The notes: a model not told the origin generated them from the letters alone. 64,000 nt of DNA from Pontibacter aquaedesilientis (GCF_014773225.1 NZ_JACXAJ010000004.1:274642-338641); one strand, 5' to 3'. Positions 45,401 to 55,075 are shown, counted from the stretch's first letter. Translations and numbers: made by a program.

Positions 45401-45776
45401 CGCGACGTGCCCGCTGAAACCAGGGGTGCTGGTCGGAGGTATGATTGATCACCAACTCCGTAATTACCTTAAGTCCACGGCGATGCGCCTCCTTCACAAA
45501 CAGCTTGAAATCCTGCATGTTGCCATAGCTCGGATTGATGCTGTAGTAATCGGCGATGTCGTAGCCATCGTCTTTCAGCGGAGAAGGGTAAAAAGGCAAA
45601 AGCCAGATAGCCGTTACGCCTAGGTCCTCCAGGTAATCCAGTTTCTGCATCAGGCCTTTAAAATCGCCTATTCCATCGCCATTGCCATCCATAAAGGCTT
45701 TGATGTGCAGCTCGTAAATGATGGCGTCTTTGTACCAGTGAATGTTGTCGTCGAGAAGGGTGTTGTCCTCTGCCAT
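42444..45776 (-). CDS. treS: Trehalose synthase/amylase fused to maltokinase
   Basis: Bifunctional protein of 1110 aa: residues 1-560 interconvert trehalose and maltose (GH13; IIYELHIKAFMDGNGDGIGDF, GFRLDAVPYLFERDGT with nucleophile Asp210, LLLAEANMWPEDSASYF, FLRNHDELTLEMV); residues about 600-1110 are maltokinase, which makes maltose 1-phosphate from maltose and ATP (LPSKILGAEQSNTSVLYDNQFFLKVYRKLD, catalytic MKIRTHGDYHLGQVLF, FVIIDFEGEPARSFSERR). The product feeds GlgE, encoded 16 bp upstream. The open frame extends 36 codons further but into the glgE gene; the ATG at 45774-45776 begins MAEDNTLLDDNIHWYKDA and is the natural start. Confidence 0.95.
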   Translation of the reverse strand: MAEDNTLLDDNIHWYKDAIIYELHIKAFMDGNGDGIGDFKGLMQKLDYLEDLGVTAIWLLPFYPSPLKDDGYDIADYYSINPSYGNMQDFKLFVKEAHRRGLKVITELVINHTSDQHPWFQRARRAKKGSKYRNFYVWTDNPAQYKDVRIIFTDYEPSNWTWDPVAEQYYWHRFFHHQPDLNYDNPDVQKEVFKMLDFWFDMGVDGFRLDAVPYLFERDGTNCENLPETHDFLKKLRAHVDSKYQGKLLLAEANMWPEDSASYFGNGDECHMNYHFPIMPRLFMSVKMEDRYPIIDIFAQTPAIPETCQWAMFLRNHDELTLEMVTDEERDYMYKVYTRDPMAKINLGIRHRLSPLLGNDRARIELMNVLLFSMRGTPVVYYGDEIGMGDNYYLGDRDGVRTPMQWNDNRNAGFSSANPQKLYLPVIIDPEYKYESVNVETQQHNSSSLLWWMRRVINMRKRYKAFGRGTMQFLNPTNSKVLAFVRSYQDENILVIANLSRFPEAVELELPEFKGYVPVEVFSRNKFPQVKDDTYLFTMAAHGYYWFELQPQEVSGREGLDMQKPAMQLPALSHTLPARSLKTLENKVLPPYIMKRRWFGGKARTIQRMQVVSNTPMTAGRFAASLLFIEVSYNEGLPELYQLPIAFASDEQEEELISNHPNSVIARVSMDGKEGILYDAVYSEEYRQLLLNMMAKRKRHKVDGAEIVGSGSRNIASKLKEIGHPLPSKILGAEQSNTSVLYDNQFFLKVYRKLDRTMNPDVEIVQALTDVNFPNVPMFLGSIEHEEGGKPPMVLVMLQELVPNQGDAWVYMEDSLKRFFERLQTHREHIEHVDTTGTLARPVQFSEAPEHMQLQLGGASVERIELLGQRTAEMHLALANINTSKDFAPEDFSLHYQRSLYSSLTSLVRSNFDSLRKHLPNLPEAVRAEAEEVLQMRQEVLERLKKIFSRKIDTMKIRTHGDYHLGQVLFTGRDFVIIDFEGEPARSFSERRLKRSPLRDVAGMIRSFHYAAYSALFQQDSFRKEDSAYLEEWAEQWYHYASGFFMHTYLGKTLGTGVVPEKEEDFEILMETFLLEKAIYELGYELNNRPDWVLIPIRGIKYIMRKYRNG

Positions 45777-45792
45777 ATAGTTTTTTTCAGTT

Positions 45793-47814
45793 TTATTCGT
45801 GTTTGCCGTGGTCTTCTGGTAACCAAGTGTCGTCGAGACTGTCATGGCCCATGCCCGGTGAAGCTGTTTCGATGCGGAAAACATGGACGGGCATTTCGTG
45901 GGGGCGAAGCTCTACATAATTCCACTCATTGGTCCATGTGTATTTGTGCTCGGTCATCAGGTCGTGCACCATGTATTGCTGGTTGTCAGGCATTTTCAAA
46001 TCATGGAGCGGCACCTGCACCCAGCCGGCTTGCGTGTTGTGCGGGTCTAGGTTGACGACCATGAGCATTTTGTTCTTTCGGCTGTCGTCCCATTTGGCAT
46101 AGCAGAGCAGTTGTGAGTTGTCCGTTTCGCCAAAGGCAATGTTCCAGGTGGTTTGCAGGGCCGGGTTCACCTGCCGTATTTTATTTATTTTGGTGATGAC
46201 CTCCCTGATTTTCGTCAGCTTGCCCCAATCCCAGTGCATGATTTCGTACTTCTCCGAATTCCAGTACTCTTCCTTGCCCTGTACGGCTTCGTTTATGCCG
46301 AACTCATACACTGGTCCGTACATTCCATAGTTCGAGGACAGCGTGGCGGCCATTACCACACGGGTAATGTGCGCCGGCTCCCCCCCCGTCTGCAATTCAT
46401 GGGGCAGGATATCGGGCGTGTTCGGCCAGAAGTTCGGGCGGTAGAAATCGCGCATTTCGGTTTGCGTGAGTTCGTGCATATATTCCTTGATCTCGGCAGC
46501 GGTGTTGCGCCACGTGAAGTAGGTATAGGACTGCGTGAAACCGATCTTGCCAAGCCGCTCCATGACACGCGGTCGGGTAAATGCCTCTGCCAGGAAAATC
46601 ACCTGCGGGTACTGCTGCCGTACCTCCTTGATCATCCACTCCCAAAAACTGAAAGGTTTCGTGTGCGGGTTGTCTACCCGAAACACATATACCCCTTGCT
46701 CAATCCAGTGGATGACAATGCTTTTGAGCTCCCGCCACAGGTTCTGCCAATCTTCAGTTTCGAAATTTACCGGCAGCACATCCTGGTATTTTTTGGGTGG
46801 ATTCTCGGCATACTGCACTGTGCCGTCCGGGCGCCACTTAAACCACTGCGGGTGCTCTTTCACATAGGGGTGGTCGGGTGAGCATTGTATGGCAAAGTCT
46901 AACGCTACCTCTATGCCGTGCTCGCGGGCGGCATGCACAAAGTTCCGGAAATCCTCTTCGTTGCCCAGTTCAGGTAGGATCGCTTTGTGCCCACCGGTTT
47001 CAGCGCCAATCGCCCAAGGGGAGCCCGGCTCACCCGGCTGGGAGGTTACGGAGTTGTTTTTCCCTTTCCGGAAAGCGAAACCGATCGGGTGGATAGGCGG
47101 CAGGTAGATTGTGTCAAACCCCATTTCGGCAATGCGCGGCAAGAGACGCTCACAATCCTGAAAAGTACCATGGCGGCCGTCCGCCTGCGCCGCTGACCTC
47201 GGGAAGAATTCGTACCAGGTACTGAAAAGCGCTTTCTGCCGCTCCACTTCCACGGTCAGTATTTTATGGTAGGTCGTTACGTTCTGGCGGTCGCAGCAGG
47301 CGTGCATGAGTTCCGACACATCTTCTCCCGTGGCCAGGGCCACAGCATCGGCCACGGAAACGGGGCTGTTGAGCTGCTCGGCCCATTTGCGCAGCCTTTT
47401 CTGCTGTCCGGGTTTGGCTGTCGTGGCGGAAGATTGGAGCAGTTGTGCCCCGATCTGCAACTCTACTGTAATATCCTGATTGGCTTCGAATTTTTTCTTG
47501 AGTCCTTTTTGCCAGGTATAGAAATGGTCGACCCAACCCTGCAGCGTATACTCAAAAGTCCCCATGCTGTCAGGGGCAAAAGTGGCTTGCCAACGATCGT
47601 TTCCCATAAATTTCATGGGTATCTCATTCCATTTCTTCTTTTTGGCGTGGCGGTAGAGCAACACGGCTATTACCTCGTCATGGCCATCTCCAAACACATC
47701 TGCGGTTACGGTTACCTCCTCTCCCACTACCCGCTTTATTGGGTATTGCCCACAGTTTACCTGAGGTTTCACGTTTTCGATAACCACCCGTTTGGTTCCT
47801 TCCAGTGCTTCCAT
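45793..47814 (-). CDS. glgE: Alpha-1,4-glucan:maltose-1-phosphate maltosyltransferase
   Basis: Extends alpha-1,4-glucan with maltose units from maltose 1-phosphate. At 673 aa (GH13_3) it has full length. Visible: VVIENVKPQVNCGQYPIKRVVGE (N-terminal domain), IYLPPIHPIGFAFRKGKNN, ALDFAIQCSPDHPYVKEHPQWF, VYVFRVDNPHTKPFSFW with nucleophile Asp381, VIFLAEAFTRPRVM with the acid Glu, and FWPNTPDILPHELQ. It is the first gene of the operon with treS-mak and glgB, i.e. the GlgE pathway from trehalose to branched glucan. It is divergent from treZ. Confidence 0.95.
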   Translation of the reverse strand: MEALEGTKRVVIENVKPQVNCGQYPIKRVVGEEVTVTADVFGDGHDEVIAVLLYRHAKKKKWNEIPMKFMGNDRWQATFAPDSMGTFEYTLQGWVDHFYTWQKGLKKKFEANQDITVELQIGAQLLQSSATTAKPGQQKRLRKWAEQLNSPVSVADAVALATGEDVSELMHACCDRQNVTTYHKILTVEVERQKALFSTWYEFFPRSAAQADGRHGTFQDCERLLPRIAEMGFDTIYLPPIHPIGFAFRKGKNNSVTSQPGEPGSPWAIGAETGGHKAILPELGNEEDFRNFVHAAREHGIEVALDFAIQCSPDHPYVKEHPQWFKWRPDGTVQYAENPPKKYQDVLPVNFETEDWQNLWRELKSIVIHWIEQGVYVFRVDNPHTKPFSFWEWMIKEVRQQYPQVIFLAEAFTRPRVMERLGKIGFTQSYTYFTWRNTAAEIKEYMHELTQTEMRDFYRPNFWPNTPDILPHELQTGGEPAHITRVVMAATLSSNYGMYGPVYEFGINEAVQGKEEYWNSEKYEIMHWDWGKLTKIREVITKINKIRQVNPALQTTWNIAFGETDNSQLLCYAKWDDSRKNKMLMVVNLDPHNTQAGWVQVPLHDLKMPDNQQYMVHDLMTEHKYTWTNEWNYVELRPHEMPVHVFRIETASPGMGHDSLDDTWLPEDHGKHE

Positions 47815-48035
47815 GTATTGGCTTTTTCCTGTTTAAATTATGATAGCTAATAGGTACTGCATGCGCCGCCAATAGGTTTCGGAGCCAATGCGCTTTCCTG
47901 GCAATGCCAGTATACCTACAGGCTATGTTAAGCACTGCATAGCGTTGGTTTGGCCAATAAGCGAGGTCAATCGGCAGAAAAGAACAACCTAATGCCGTAT
48001 AAGCGAGTTAAAAATCAGGCATAAATGAAAACAAA

Positions 48036-49880
48036 ATGAGCATAACACGAGAGATCGGAGCACATTATGCCCCAGGCAATGGCACCTTGTTCACCGTATG
48101 GGCACCTGCAGCGAAGCAGGTAGATGTGGTGCTGAAAGATAACGACCAGATCATACCATTGCAGCGCGAAGCCTTTGGGTACTGGACCGCCCTCGGCGAA
48201 GAAGCCGGACCCGGCACACGCTATACCTATCGCCTTGACGAGGAAATGGAACGGCCCGACCCCGCATCGCAGCACCAACCCGATGGCGTGCACCAGGCCT
48301 CTGCTGTGGTGGACCATACCAACTTCCAATGGAACGACAAAAACTGGAAGCCCCTGCCGTTGGAGCAACTCCTTATATACGAGTTGCATGTGGGCGCATT
48401 TTCAGAAGAAGGCATTTTCCAGGGTGTTATCGGGAAGCTGCCCGAGCTGGTGGACTTGGGTATAACAGCTATTGAAATCATGCCGGTGGCACAATTTCCT
48501 GGCAGTCGGAACTGGGGTTACGATGGCGTATTCCCCTCGGCGGTGCAGGAGAGCTACGGCGGTCCTGAAGGATTAAAAAAACTGGTTGATGCTTGCCATG
48601 CCGCAGGTATAGCCGTGGTGCTGGATGTGGTGTACAATCACCTGGGCCCGGAAGGAAATTACCTAAACGATTTTGGGCCTTATTTTACCGACAAATACAA
48701 TACCCCCTGGGGCAAGGCGCTCAATTTTGATGATGCACACAGCGACCATGTGCGCAATTTTTTCATACAGAATGCCCTGATGTGGTTCCGGGATTACCAT
48801 ATTGACGCCCTGCGCCTTGATGCCGTGCACGCCATACTGGATACAGGCGCCAAACACTTTTTGCAGGAACTGCAGGAGCAGGTAGCGCATCTGGAAATGC
48901 AGCTTGGCCATCGATGCCTGCTTATCGCCGAAAGCGACCTGAACGATGTCCGACTAATCAATCCAATGGAGAAAGGCGGTTATGGACTGGCTGCGCAGTG
49001 GAGCGACGATTTCCATCATGCCGTGCACGCACTGCTTACCGGGGAAGACTCAGGGTATTACAGCGATTTCGGGAAGCTGGAGCAACTGGTGAAAGTGCTG
49101 CAGCATGGTTTTGTGTACGACGGGCTCTACTCCGAGCATCGCAAGCGCACTTTCGGCAGCGATGCCACCGCCAACCCGGCCCGCCAGTTTGTGGTGTGTT
49201 CCCAAAACCACGACCAGATCGGCAACCGCATGCTCGGCGAGCGACTCACTCAACTGATTTCCTACGACATGCTGAAGGTGGCTGCCGGACTGGTTCTGCT
49301 ATCCCCTTTTGTGCCGATGCTCTTTATGGGGGAAGAATACGGCGAACAAAACCCTTTCCTATACTTTGTGAGCCACTCCGATAAAGACCTGGTAGAGGCC
49401 GTTCGCAAAGGACGCAAAGAAGAGTTCTCATCATTTGCCTGGCAGGGAGAGGCGCCTGACCCGCAATCCGAAGAGACCTTCCGAAAATCGAAGCTGCAGC
49501 GCACTTATGAGCACAGCGCGTCTCACCGCCAGCTGCGCGATTTTTACAAGGCGCTCATACAACTCAGAAAGTCCGCCCCGGCTTTGGCGCAGCCCGACAA
49601 AGCCCGCCTGCATGTATACGCCGATGATCATACCCATGTCCTGCATTTGATTCACTCCGGCGAAAGCCCTTACCTTTATGCCTTATTTAACATAAGTAAT
49701 CAACCACAAAAAACAACCATTGTCAAGGAAGTTGGGGCTGCATGGAAGTTGGTGTTGAACTCCAGTGAAAGCAGGTATGGCGGCGCAGTCTCCGACCTAC
49801 CGCAGGAAATCAATGCTGGGCAGGCCCTCACGTTACCAGCGGCTTCCGTTACCGTATTCCAAAGCAATATCATATTATAA
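48036..49880 (+). CDS. treZ: Malto-oligosyltrehalose trehalohydrolase
   Basis: Releases trehalose from maltooligosyl-trehalose made by TreY. The protein of 614 aa (GH13_10) shows a CBM48-like start (GTLFTVWAPAAKQVDVVL), LLIYELHVGAFSEEGIF, GYDGVFPSAVQESYGGPEGL, VVLDVVYNHLGPEGNYL, ALRLDAVHAILD (nucleophile Asp), CLLIAESDLNDVRLI (acid Glu) and VVCSQNHDQIGNRM. It is the first gene of the plus-strand operon treZ, GH57, treY, malQ. It is divergent from glgE, so glucan building and glucan-to-trehalose conversion start from one 221-bp control region. Confidence 0.95.
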   Translation: MSITREIGAHYAPGNGTLFTVWAPAAKQVDVVLKDNDQIIPLQREAFGYWTALGEEAGPGTRYTYRLDEEMERPDPASQHQPDGVHQASAVVDHTNFQWNDKNWKPLPLEQLLIYELHVGAFSEEGIFQGVIGKLPELVDLGITAIEIMPVAQFPGSRNWGYDGVFPSAVQESYGGPEGLKKLVDACHAAGIAVVLDVVYNHLGPEGNYLNDFGPYFTDKYNTPWGKALNFDDAHSDHVRNFFIQNALMWFRDYHIDALRLDAVHAILDTGAKHFLQELQEQVAHLEMQLGHRCLLIAESDLNDVRLINPMEKGGYGLAAQWSDDFHHAVHALLTGEDSGYYSDFGKLEQLVKVLQHGFVYDGLYSEHRKRTFGSDATANPARQFVVCSQNHDQIGNRMLGERLTQLISYDMLKVAAGLVLLSPFVPMLFMGEEYGEQNPFLYFVSHSDKDLVEAVRKGRKEEFSSFAWQGEAPDPQSEETFRKSKLQRTYEHSASHRQLRDFYKALIQLRKSAPALAQPDKARLHVYADDHTHVLHLIHSGESPYLYALFNISNQPQKTTIVKEVGAAWKLVLNSSESRYGGAVSDLPQEINAGQALTLPAASVTVFQSNIIL

Positions 49881-49919
49881 CACTGATCCTTCGTCCGTAA
49901 ACCTTTTGTCTCTAAAAAA

Positions 49920-52343
49920 ATGAACAACTATATCTGCATTCACGGACACTTCTACCAACCGCCACGCGAGAACCCTTGGCTTAACGAAGTAGAGTTGCAG
50001 GAGTCCGCCCACCCGTTCCATGACTGGAATGAGCGCATTACAGCGGAATGTTATGCCCGCAACTCGGCTTCCCGAATTCAGAATGGGCACGGGCAGATCG
50101 TGGACATCATGAATAACTATGCTCGCATCAGCTTCAACTTCGGCCCTACGCTGCTGGAGTGGATGGAAAAAAAGGCACCCGATATTTACCAGTCCATACT
50201 GGATGCTGATAAGGAAAGTCAGAAACGCTTTTCGGGGCATGGAGCAGCCATCGGGCAGGTATACAACCACATGATTATGCCGCTCGCCAACGAGCGCGAC
50301 CAGCATACGCAAGTAATCTGGGGCATTTATGATTTCCGGAAGCGCTTTGGTCGAGATCCGGAAGGGATGTGGCTGGGCGAAACGGCCGCCAACACCGCCA
50401 CGCTGGAGGTGCTGGCCGAGCATGGCATCAAGTTCACCATCCTATCACCCTACCAGGCCAAACGCTACCGTAAGATCGATGAGAAGGACTGGCACAATGC
50501 GACTGGCGCCAAGATTGATCCGCGGCGCCCCTACCGCTGCACATTGCCCTCGGGTCGCACCATCGCTCTGTTTTTTTATGATGCGCCCGTGTCGCAGGCC
50601 ATTGCTTTTGAAGGTTTGCTGGAGAGCGGCGAGAAGTTCGCCCAACGCCTTACCTCCACGTTTGACAAGCACAGCATAGAACCGCAACTGATGCACATTG
50701 CCACTGACGGCGAAACCTATGGTCACCACCATCGCTTCGGCGAGATGGCCCTATCTTACGCCCTGCACCACATTGAAGAAGAACAGCTGGCCAAAATAAC
50801 GATCTATGGAGAATACCTGGAACTGTACCCGCCTAAGTACGAAGCTGAAATCATAGAGAACACCTCCTGGAGTTGCATGCATGGCGTGGAGCGCTGGCGC
50901 AGCGACTGCGGTTGCCACACTGGCGGCAAGGAGGGTTGGAACCAGGCCTGGCGGGCACCCATCCGCGAAGCGTTTGACTGGGTGAGAGACGAACTGGAAT
51001 CACTCTTCGAAAAAGAAATGCGCATGCTCGGCGCTGATCCGTGGCAGACCCGCAACAATTACATACAGGTGATAATGGATCGCTCTGAAGACTTTGCCAA
51101 GGACTTCATAAACACCCAGACCAACCGCGAACTGAGCAAAGGAGAACAGACAAAATTTCTGAAATTGCTCGAAATGCAGTACCATGCCATGCTCATGTAT
51201 ACGAGTTGCGGTTGGTTTTTTGATGAGGTGACGGGTATCGAAACCATGCAGGACATCCTGTACGCGACACGCGCCCTGCAGCTGGCCGAGGACCTGAGCG
51301 GCAATAATTATGAGTCGCAATTTGTGGAGTACCTGCAGAAGGCCAAAAGCAACCTGAAAACGTATGGCGATGCCTCAAAGGCCTATTACAAGATTGTGCA
51401 GCCTACTCAGCTCGACCTGCTGCGGGTAGGGGGGCACTATGCCGTGTCGTCCATCTTCACAGACAACCCAGACGAACTACCGCTCTACAGTTACAGAGCC
51501 ACCTCCGAGTATTATGAGCAACTGGAAGCAGGCCGGCAGAAACTTGCTATCGGCAAGGCCTTTATCCGGTCTAGCGTGACCTGGGAGGAAGTAGATATCA
51601 CGTTTGGGGTATTGCACATTGGTGACCATCAGTTATTCGGGGGGGTGCGCAAGTTCGTGAGCCCCGATGCCTTTGCCACACTGCATCACGAACTGACAAC
51701 CGCCTTCGACAAGGGTAATATCACGGAGGTGATCATGCTGCTTGACAAGCATTTTGAGACGCACAGCTACTCTTTCTGGCATTTGTTCCGGGACGATCAG
51801 AAAAAGATTCTGGACCAGGTACTCGAACAAACCATGCGATCGCTGGAGCATGATTTCCAACAGGTATACGACAACAACTTCCCGCTCATGGCGGCTATCA
51901 AAAACGTGGACATGCAGCTCCCGCGGCCACTGCAAATCACGATTGACTACATCGTAAGCAACCGCCTGCTCGAAGCCTTGACAGCAGAGCGTGTGGACGT
52001 GGACGTTGTACTGAGGCTTTTGAGAGAGGTGGAACGCATGGGTGTGAACCTTGATCAGGATGCGGTGAGTTACGCTGCCACCATCCACGTGGAAGAAACC
52101 ATGGCCCGGCTCGAGGCCAACCCGGACGACTTGGCGGACATGGAGTACCTCTCTGAATTGCTCACTGTCATCAACGGCTCTTCGCTGGAGCCCGAGTACT
52201 GGCAGGCGCAGAATATTGCGTTCCGTATCAGGCAGTCAACTTACAAGGAGCACTGCCTTAAAAGGGAGGACGAAGGCCAGAAACATGCGGACTGGTGCGC
52301 CAAATTTGAAGCACTCTATGAAAACCTCAACTTAAAGATCTAA
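49920..52343 (+). CDS. Glycoside hydrolase family 57 protein with DUF3536
   Basis: Protein of 807 aa. The N-terminal half is GH57 (ICIHGHFYQPPRENPW with the HxHxxQP start motif, MIMPLANERDQHTQVIWGI, GMWLGETAANTATLEVLAEHG with the W-x-GE block, and HIATDGETYGHHHRFGEMAL); the C-terminal half is DUF3536 (CGCHTGGKEGWNQAWRAPIREA, YTSCGWFFDEVTGIET, YFKxQ-free tail). Activity of this group is not established to my knowledge; family members act on alpha-glucans as amylases, glucanotransferases or branching/debranching enzymes. Its place between treZ and treY, with no TreX/GlgX-type debranching enzyme visible, suggests that it prepares glucan chains for TreY. Confidence 0.88.
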   Translation: MNNYICIHGHFYQPPRENPWLNEVELQESAHPFHDWNERITAECYARNSASRIQNGHGQIVDIMNNYARISFNFGPTLLEWMEKKAPDIYQSILDADKESQKRFSGHGAAIGQVYNHMIMPLANERDQHTQVIWGIYDFRKRFGRDPEGMWLGETAANTATLEVLAEHGIKFTILSPYQAKRYRKIDEKDWHNATGAKIDPRRPYRCTLPSGRTIALFFYDAPVSQAIAFEGLLESGEKFAQRLTSTFDKHSIEPQLMHIATDGETYGHHHRFGEMALSYALHHIEEEQLAKITIYGEYLELYPPKYEAEIIENTSWSCMHGVERWRSDCGCHTGGKEGWNQAWRAPIREAFDWVRDELESLFEKEMRMLGADPWQTRNNYIQVIMDRSEDFAKDFINTQTNRELSKGEQTKFLKLLEMQYHAMLMYTSCGWFFDEVTGIETMQDILYATRALQLAEDLSGNNYESQFVEYLQKAKSNLKTYGDASKAYYKIVQPTQLDLLRVGGHYAVSSIFTDNPDELPLYSYRATSEYYEQLEAGRQKLAIGKAFIRSSVTWEEVDITFGVLHIGDHQLFGGVRKFVSPDAFATLHHELTTAFDKGNITEVIMLLDKHFETHSYSFWHLFRDDQKKILDQVLEQTMRSLEHDFQQVYDNNFPLMAAIKNVDMQLPRPLQITIDYIVSNRLLEALTAERVDVDVVLRLLREVERMGVNLDQDAVSYAATIHVEETMARLEANPDDLADMEYLSELLTVINGSSLEPEYWQAQNIAFRIRQSTYKEHCLKREDEGQKHADWCAKFEALYENLNLKI

Positions 52344-52351
52344 CACACGAT

Positions 52352-55075
52352 ATGGTTTACATTCCATCCTCTACCTATAGACTGCAGCTGTCTCCTAAAT
52401 TCAAATTAAGGGACCTTAAAAGTATACTGCCATACCTGCGGGAGGTGGGCATCAACACCATTTATGCGGCACCATTTTTCACGGCCCGCCCCGGAAGCGA
52501 GCATGGCTATGATGTTACCGACCCGCACCAACTCAACCCCGATGTGGGTACCCTGGAAGAACTGCAGGAAATTGCCCAGGAGCTGAAGGCCCATAGGATG
52601 GGCTGGCTACAGGACATTGTGCCCAACCATATGGCCTACCACCCGAACAACGCTTGGCTGATGGATTTACTCGAGAAAGGGCAGAAATCGCGCTTCTATA
52701 CCTTCTTCGATGTCGACTTCAGCCACCCTGATTTTGATGGGCAGGTGATGGTGCCGTTTCTGGGAGAGGCGCTGCCGGAAGTGGTGAAGCAAAAGCAACT
52801 CAAAGTAACGTTCGATGCCCACGGCTTCCGGCTGCACTACTTCGACAATATCTACCCGATCAGTATCGACAGCTATACCTCACTTTTGCGGCAGGTCAGT
52901 GATCAACTCAATTCACAACAAGCCAAAGCCACTCTTACTGAACAAGTACAGCAACTGGAAAAGCGCATGACGCAAGACACGCTGGAGCCTGAGGTATGGC
53001 AGCAGGGCAAACGAACACTTTACCAAACCGTGCAGGACAACCCAGAGCTGAAGCAAGGTATAGCTAGCGTGTTGCAAAGTATAAATGAGGATGATGCGGC
53101 CATGCACCATCTATTGGAGCAACAGTATTATGTGCTCACGCATTGGCAGGAAACTGAAAAGCGCATCAACTACCGCCGCTTCTTCACCGTCAACGATCTG
53201 ATTTGCACTGGTATGGAGCGGCAGGAAGTATTCGACCATTATCACCAGTTTATCAAAGAGCTATGCATACAAAAGCTGGTACAAGGCCTGCGGGTAGATC
53301 ACGTCGACGGTCTTTTTGACCCCGACACCTATCTGAAGCGACTGCGCAACCTGGCTGGCGATGAGGTATACCTGGTGGTGGAGAAGATTCTGGAAGGCGA
53401 AGAAAACATGCCCGACTACTGGCCAATCGAAGGCAACAGCGGTTACGATTTTCTGGCCTGGGTAAGTAACCTCTATACCGACGCCAATGGCGAGCAAAAA
53501 CTCACGGAGATCTACCACCGGATGGTGCCTGATGCCCTGCACGACTATGAAAAACTGGTGTATGAGAAAAAACTCATGATACTGGAACACCACATGCAGG
53601 GTGAGCTGCAAAACCTGCTGCGTTTGCTCCGCGATTCGGATCTGCTGCCGTCGTTGTCAGATGATAAAGGCTGGCACCACGCCCTGGCTACTTTGCTCGC
53701 TTCCTTCCCGGTATATCGTATCTACGGCCATACCTTCCCGTTATCTCCCGCTGCCCTAGAGGTGGTAGAAACAGCCTTTGAAATCGCGCATGAAAAAGCG
53801 CCTGAGACCAAAGCCGAGTTAGACCATCTGCGCACTTTGTTTGAGTCAGGGGATAAGGATTCGGAAGAGCAGAGGCGCAGCAAGCTGTATTTTGTCATGC
53901 GCAGCCAACAGTTTACGGGGCCGCTGGCAGCGAAGGGCGTCGAGGATACGACCTTTTATAATTACAACCGCCTGCTGGCGCTCAACGAGGTAGGCAACAG
54001 CCCCGATGTGTTTCACATCGCACGCCACGATTTTCATGAACTGATGCAGTACCGCCTCAAAACCTATCCGCATTCCATCAATGCCACGGCCACGCACGAC
54101 ACCAAACGCGGCGAAGGGTCTCGCATGCGTCTGCAGGTGCTGAGCGAAATACCTGAGGAGTGGGAGAAGGCAGCAACTAAGTGGATGAGACTGGCCCAAA
54201 AGCACATCAAAAAAGGAAGCCCCACTTCAAACGACCTGTACTTCATACTGCAGACTTTGGTAGGTGTCATGCCGATTGATGGGAGTGTGGACGATACCCT
54301 GGTCGAACGAGTGCAGGAGTATCTGGTGAAAGCCTTCCGGGAGGCCAAGGTCAACACCAACTGGTCTTCGCCGAACGAGGAATATGAGACGGCTGTGAAA
54401 GATCTGGTGAAACAACTCCTGCAGGAGGACGAGGAATTCATGGCTTCCTTCCAGCCATTCTTCCGGAAAGCAGCCCATTTTGGCTGGCTCTACTCTCTCT
54501 GCCAGACCCTGCTCAAAACTACCTGCCCGGGTGTACCTGACATCTACCAGGGCTGCGAGCTTTGGGACTTCAGTCTGGTAGACCCTGACAACCGCCGACC
54601 AGTGGACTACGACCAAAGGCAACAATTTTTAAAGGAGATCAAAGCAAAAGACAAGCAAAAAGAACTGTTGCAGGAGCTCTTGAAGTCGCCGAATGATGGG
54701 AAAGTAAAGCTATACCTGTTGCATAAAGTGCTCCACCTGCGCAACGAATTGAAACAACTTTTCGACAAAGGGAATTACCTGCCCTTGCAACTCAAAGGCA
54801 GGTATAGCGAGCATGCCATCGCCTTTGCCCGGCAACGTGAAGGCAATTGGTGCCTGGTGGTGGTCCCACGCCTGCTCACAGGCATCATCTCAGAAAATGA
54901 ACTGCCGCTTGGTGAAGAAGCATGGGGCGACACAGAGTTGGAATTACCGGCAGATGCGCCGCAGCAATGGAAACAGCTTTTTGGGGATACGCACATGCAA
55001 GCGACAAAAGCTATACCTTTGGCAGATCTGTTCGCCTCTTTCCCTGTAGCACTACTAACGTCCACAAACCCATGA
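52352..55075 (+). CDS. treY: Malto-oligosyltrehalose synthase
   Basis: Turns the reducing end of a maltodextrin into a trehalose unit by intramolecular transglycosylation. The protein of 907 aa (GH13_26) has IPSSTYRLQLSPKFKLRDL, IYAAPFFTARPGSEHGYDV, LQDIVPNHMAYHPNNAWL, LVQGLRVDHVDGLFDP (nucleophile Asp), YLVVEKILEGEENMP (acid Glu), GTTGYDFL-like SGYDFLAWV, NATATHDTKRGEGSRMR and CPGVPDIYQGCELWDFSLVDPDNRRPVD. It follows the GH57 gene by 8 bp, and its stop overlaps the malQ start (ATGA). Confidence 0.95.
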   Translation: MVYIPSSTYRLQLSPKFKLRDLKSILPYLREVGINTIYAAPFFTARPGSEHGYDVTDPHQLNPDVGTLEELQEIAQELKAHRMGWLQDIVPNHMAYHPNNAWLMDLLEKGQKSRFYTFFDVDFSHPDFDGQVMVPFLGEALPEVVKQKQLKVTFDAHGFRLHYFDNIYPISIDSYTSLLRQVSDQLNSQQAKATLTEQVQQLEKRMTQDTLEPEVWQQGKRTLYQTVQDNPELKQGIASVLQSINEDDAAMHHLLEQQYYVLTHWQETEKRINYRRFFTVNDLICTGMERQEVFDHYHQFIKELCIQKLVQGLRVDHVDGLFDPDTYLKRLRNLAGDEVYLVVEKILEGEENMPDYWPIEGNSGYDFLAWVSNLYTDANGEQKLTEIYHRMVPDALHDYEKLVYEKKLMILEHHMQGELQNLLRLLRDSDLLPSLSDDKGWHHALATLLASFPVYRIYGHTFPLSPAALEVVETAFEIAHEKAPETKAELDHLRTLFESGDKDSEEQRRSKLYFVMRSQQFTGPLAAKGVEDTTFYNYNRLLALNEVGNSPDVFHIARHDFHELMQYRLKTYPHSINATATHDTKRGEGSRMRLQVLSEIPEEWEKAATKWMRLAQKHIKKGSPTSNDLYFILQTLVGVMPIDGSVDDTLVERVQEYLVKAFREAKVNTNWSSPNEEYETAVKDLVKQLLQEDEEFMASFQPFFRKAAHFGWLYSLCQTLLKTTCPGVPDIYQGCELWDFSLVDPDNRRPVDYDQRQQFLKEIKAKDKQKELLQELLKSPNDGKVKLYLLHKVLHLRNELKQLFDKGNYLPLQLKGRYSEHAIAFARQREGNWCLVVVPRLLTGIISENELPLGEEAWGDTELELPADAPQQWKQLFGDTHMQATKAIPLADLFASFPVALLTSTNP

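Noticed and set aside
45777..45884. Thirty-six-codon extension of treS
   Set aside because: It would overlap the glgE 3' end and has no family similarity; the ATG at 45776 begins the conserved enzyme.
54922..55071. Fifty-codon N-terminal extension of malQ
   Set aside because: It lies inside treY in another frame; the ATG overlapping the treY stop gives the standard MalQ N-terminus.
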